From Phycisphaerae bacterium (lineage in GTDB: Bacteria; Planctomycetota; Phycisphaerae; Sedimentisphaerales; Anaerohalosphaeraceae): 6,893 nucleotides of DNA. Both the position numbers and the translations under genes were made by a program. Location: NCBI GenBank assembly GCA_003567095.1, contig PXAQ01000078.1:1-6893 (forward strand), written 5' to 3'. Position 1 is the stretch's first letter; each line of letters opens with the position of its first letter. The notes beneath the pieces are model-generated. The model was not told the origin of the DNA. It searched no databases and worked only from the letters and a program-made list of their open reading frames with translations. This document shows positions 6,508 through 6,893 of this stretch, piece by piece.

Positions 6508-6893
6508 TTACATCATATCCATTCCGCCCATACCGCCCATATCATCAGGCATGCCGGGGCCGTCATCATCCTTGGGCTTTTCGGTCACGACACAGTCGGT
6601 CGTCAGCAGCAGGCCCGCCACCGAGGCGGCATTCTGCAGCGCAATACGAGTCACCTGAACCGGGTCGATGACGCCGGCCTCAATCAGGTCCTCAAATTTA
6701 TCCTTGTCGGCGTTGTAGCCAAAGCCGTCCTTGCCCTGGGCGACCTTGCTGACGACGATATTGCCGACCGCTCCGGCGTTATCGGCGATGCAGTAGCACG
6801 GCATCCGCAACGCGTTGGCCACGATCTGCGCGCCGGTCTTTTCATCGCCGCTGAGCTTGAGCGCCTTGACCGCATCAATGCAGCGCACCAGGG
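6508..6893 (-). CDS. groEL: Chaperonin GroEL copy 2, C-terminal part (5' end outside window)
   Basis: The frame runs off the right edge, leaving about 128 residues of the C-terminal intermediate and equatorial domains. Recognisable GroEL segments include [12 protein letters not shown], a NAGAVG segment, [34 protein letters not shown] and [13 protein letters not shown]. It ends with the usual Gly-Gly-Met tail ([11 protein letters not shown]). The matching region of copy 1 is clearly homologous but well diverged, so this is an old paralogue pair and not a recent tandem duplication. It is the most upstream gene seen of this minus-strand operon; the promoter must lie beyond the right edge. The GTG at 6886-6888 is internal to the gene and not a start. 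Confidence 0.95.
   Translation of the reverse strand, partial: LVRCIDAVKALKLSGDEKTGAQIVANALRMPCYCIADNAGAVGNIVVSKVAQGKDGFGYNADKDKFEDLIEAGVIDPVQVTRIALQNAASVAGLLLTTDCVVTEKPKDDDGPGMPDDMGGMGGMDMM

Noticed and set aside
4713..6671. Very long plus-strand open frame (652 codons) opposite groEL-1 and groES
   Set aside because: It is antisense to two unmistakable genes, its product is His/Arg/Leu-rich with no recognisable domain, and it spans the gaps between them. It is an effect of codon use in the GC-rich groEL gene.

Overview
The window carries the 3' portion of a chaperone operon and its flanking genes, on a moderately GC-rich chromosome with AT-rich gaps. Read on the minus strand, from the right edge leftwards, the order is: groEL copy 2 (only its C-terminal part is inside the window), groES, groEL copy 1, dnaJ, grpE, a small FmdB-type zinc-ribbon gene, a multi-spanning membrane protein of unknown function, and csrA. 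On the plus strand at the left edge is the 3' end of a GlpC-like iron-sulfur protein gene, convergent with csrA.

Two groEL genes flanking one groES, followed by dnaJ-grpE and an FmdB-family gene, is an order I associate with Planctomycetota (possibly Phycisphaerae-like). A CsrA and an anaerobic-type CCG-domain redox protein fit that but do not prove it. This taxonomic call is inference from gene order and protein character, not from a marker gene.

Region by region: 1-411 GlpC-like C-terminus (+); 412-534 convergent gap with a GC stem-loop; 535-729 csrA (-); 730-1044 AT-rich gap with a good minus-strand terminator candidate (926-954) and the csrA leader; 1045-2025 membrane protein (-) with its own promoter candidate (2056-2084); 2133-2456 fmdB-type gene (-), overlapping the grpE stop by one base; 2456-3121 grpE (-); 3137-4291 dnaJ (-); 4292-4478 gap with a perfect 10-bp stem-loop and short repeats; 4479-6095 groEL-1 (-); 6149-6439 groES (-); 6508-6893 groEL-2 partial (-).

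Functionally, GroEL/GroES form the folding chamber, while DnaJ and GrpE are the co-chaperone and nucleotide-exchange factor of a DnaK that is not in the window. The two GroEL copies differ at the C-terminus: copy 2 has the usual Gly-Gly-Met tail and copy 1 ends in a short charged tail with a terminal Cys. The stem-loop between groEL-1 and dnaJ could set different expression levels for the chaperonin and DnaJ/GrpE halves. No CIRCE operator is visible in the leaders inside the window, and the operon's main promoter lies beyond the right edge. Nothing here looks like a defence system, mobile element or CRISPR. The most unusual items are the divergent GroEL tail, the C-terminal acidic tail of GrpE, the translationally coupled zinc-ribbon gene, and the unidentified membrane protein.
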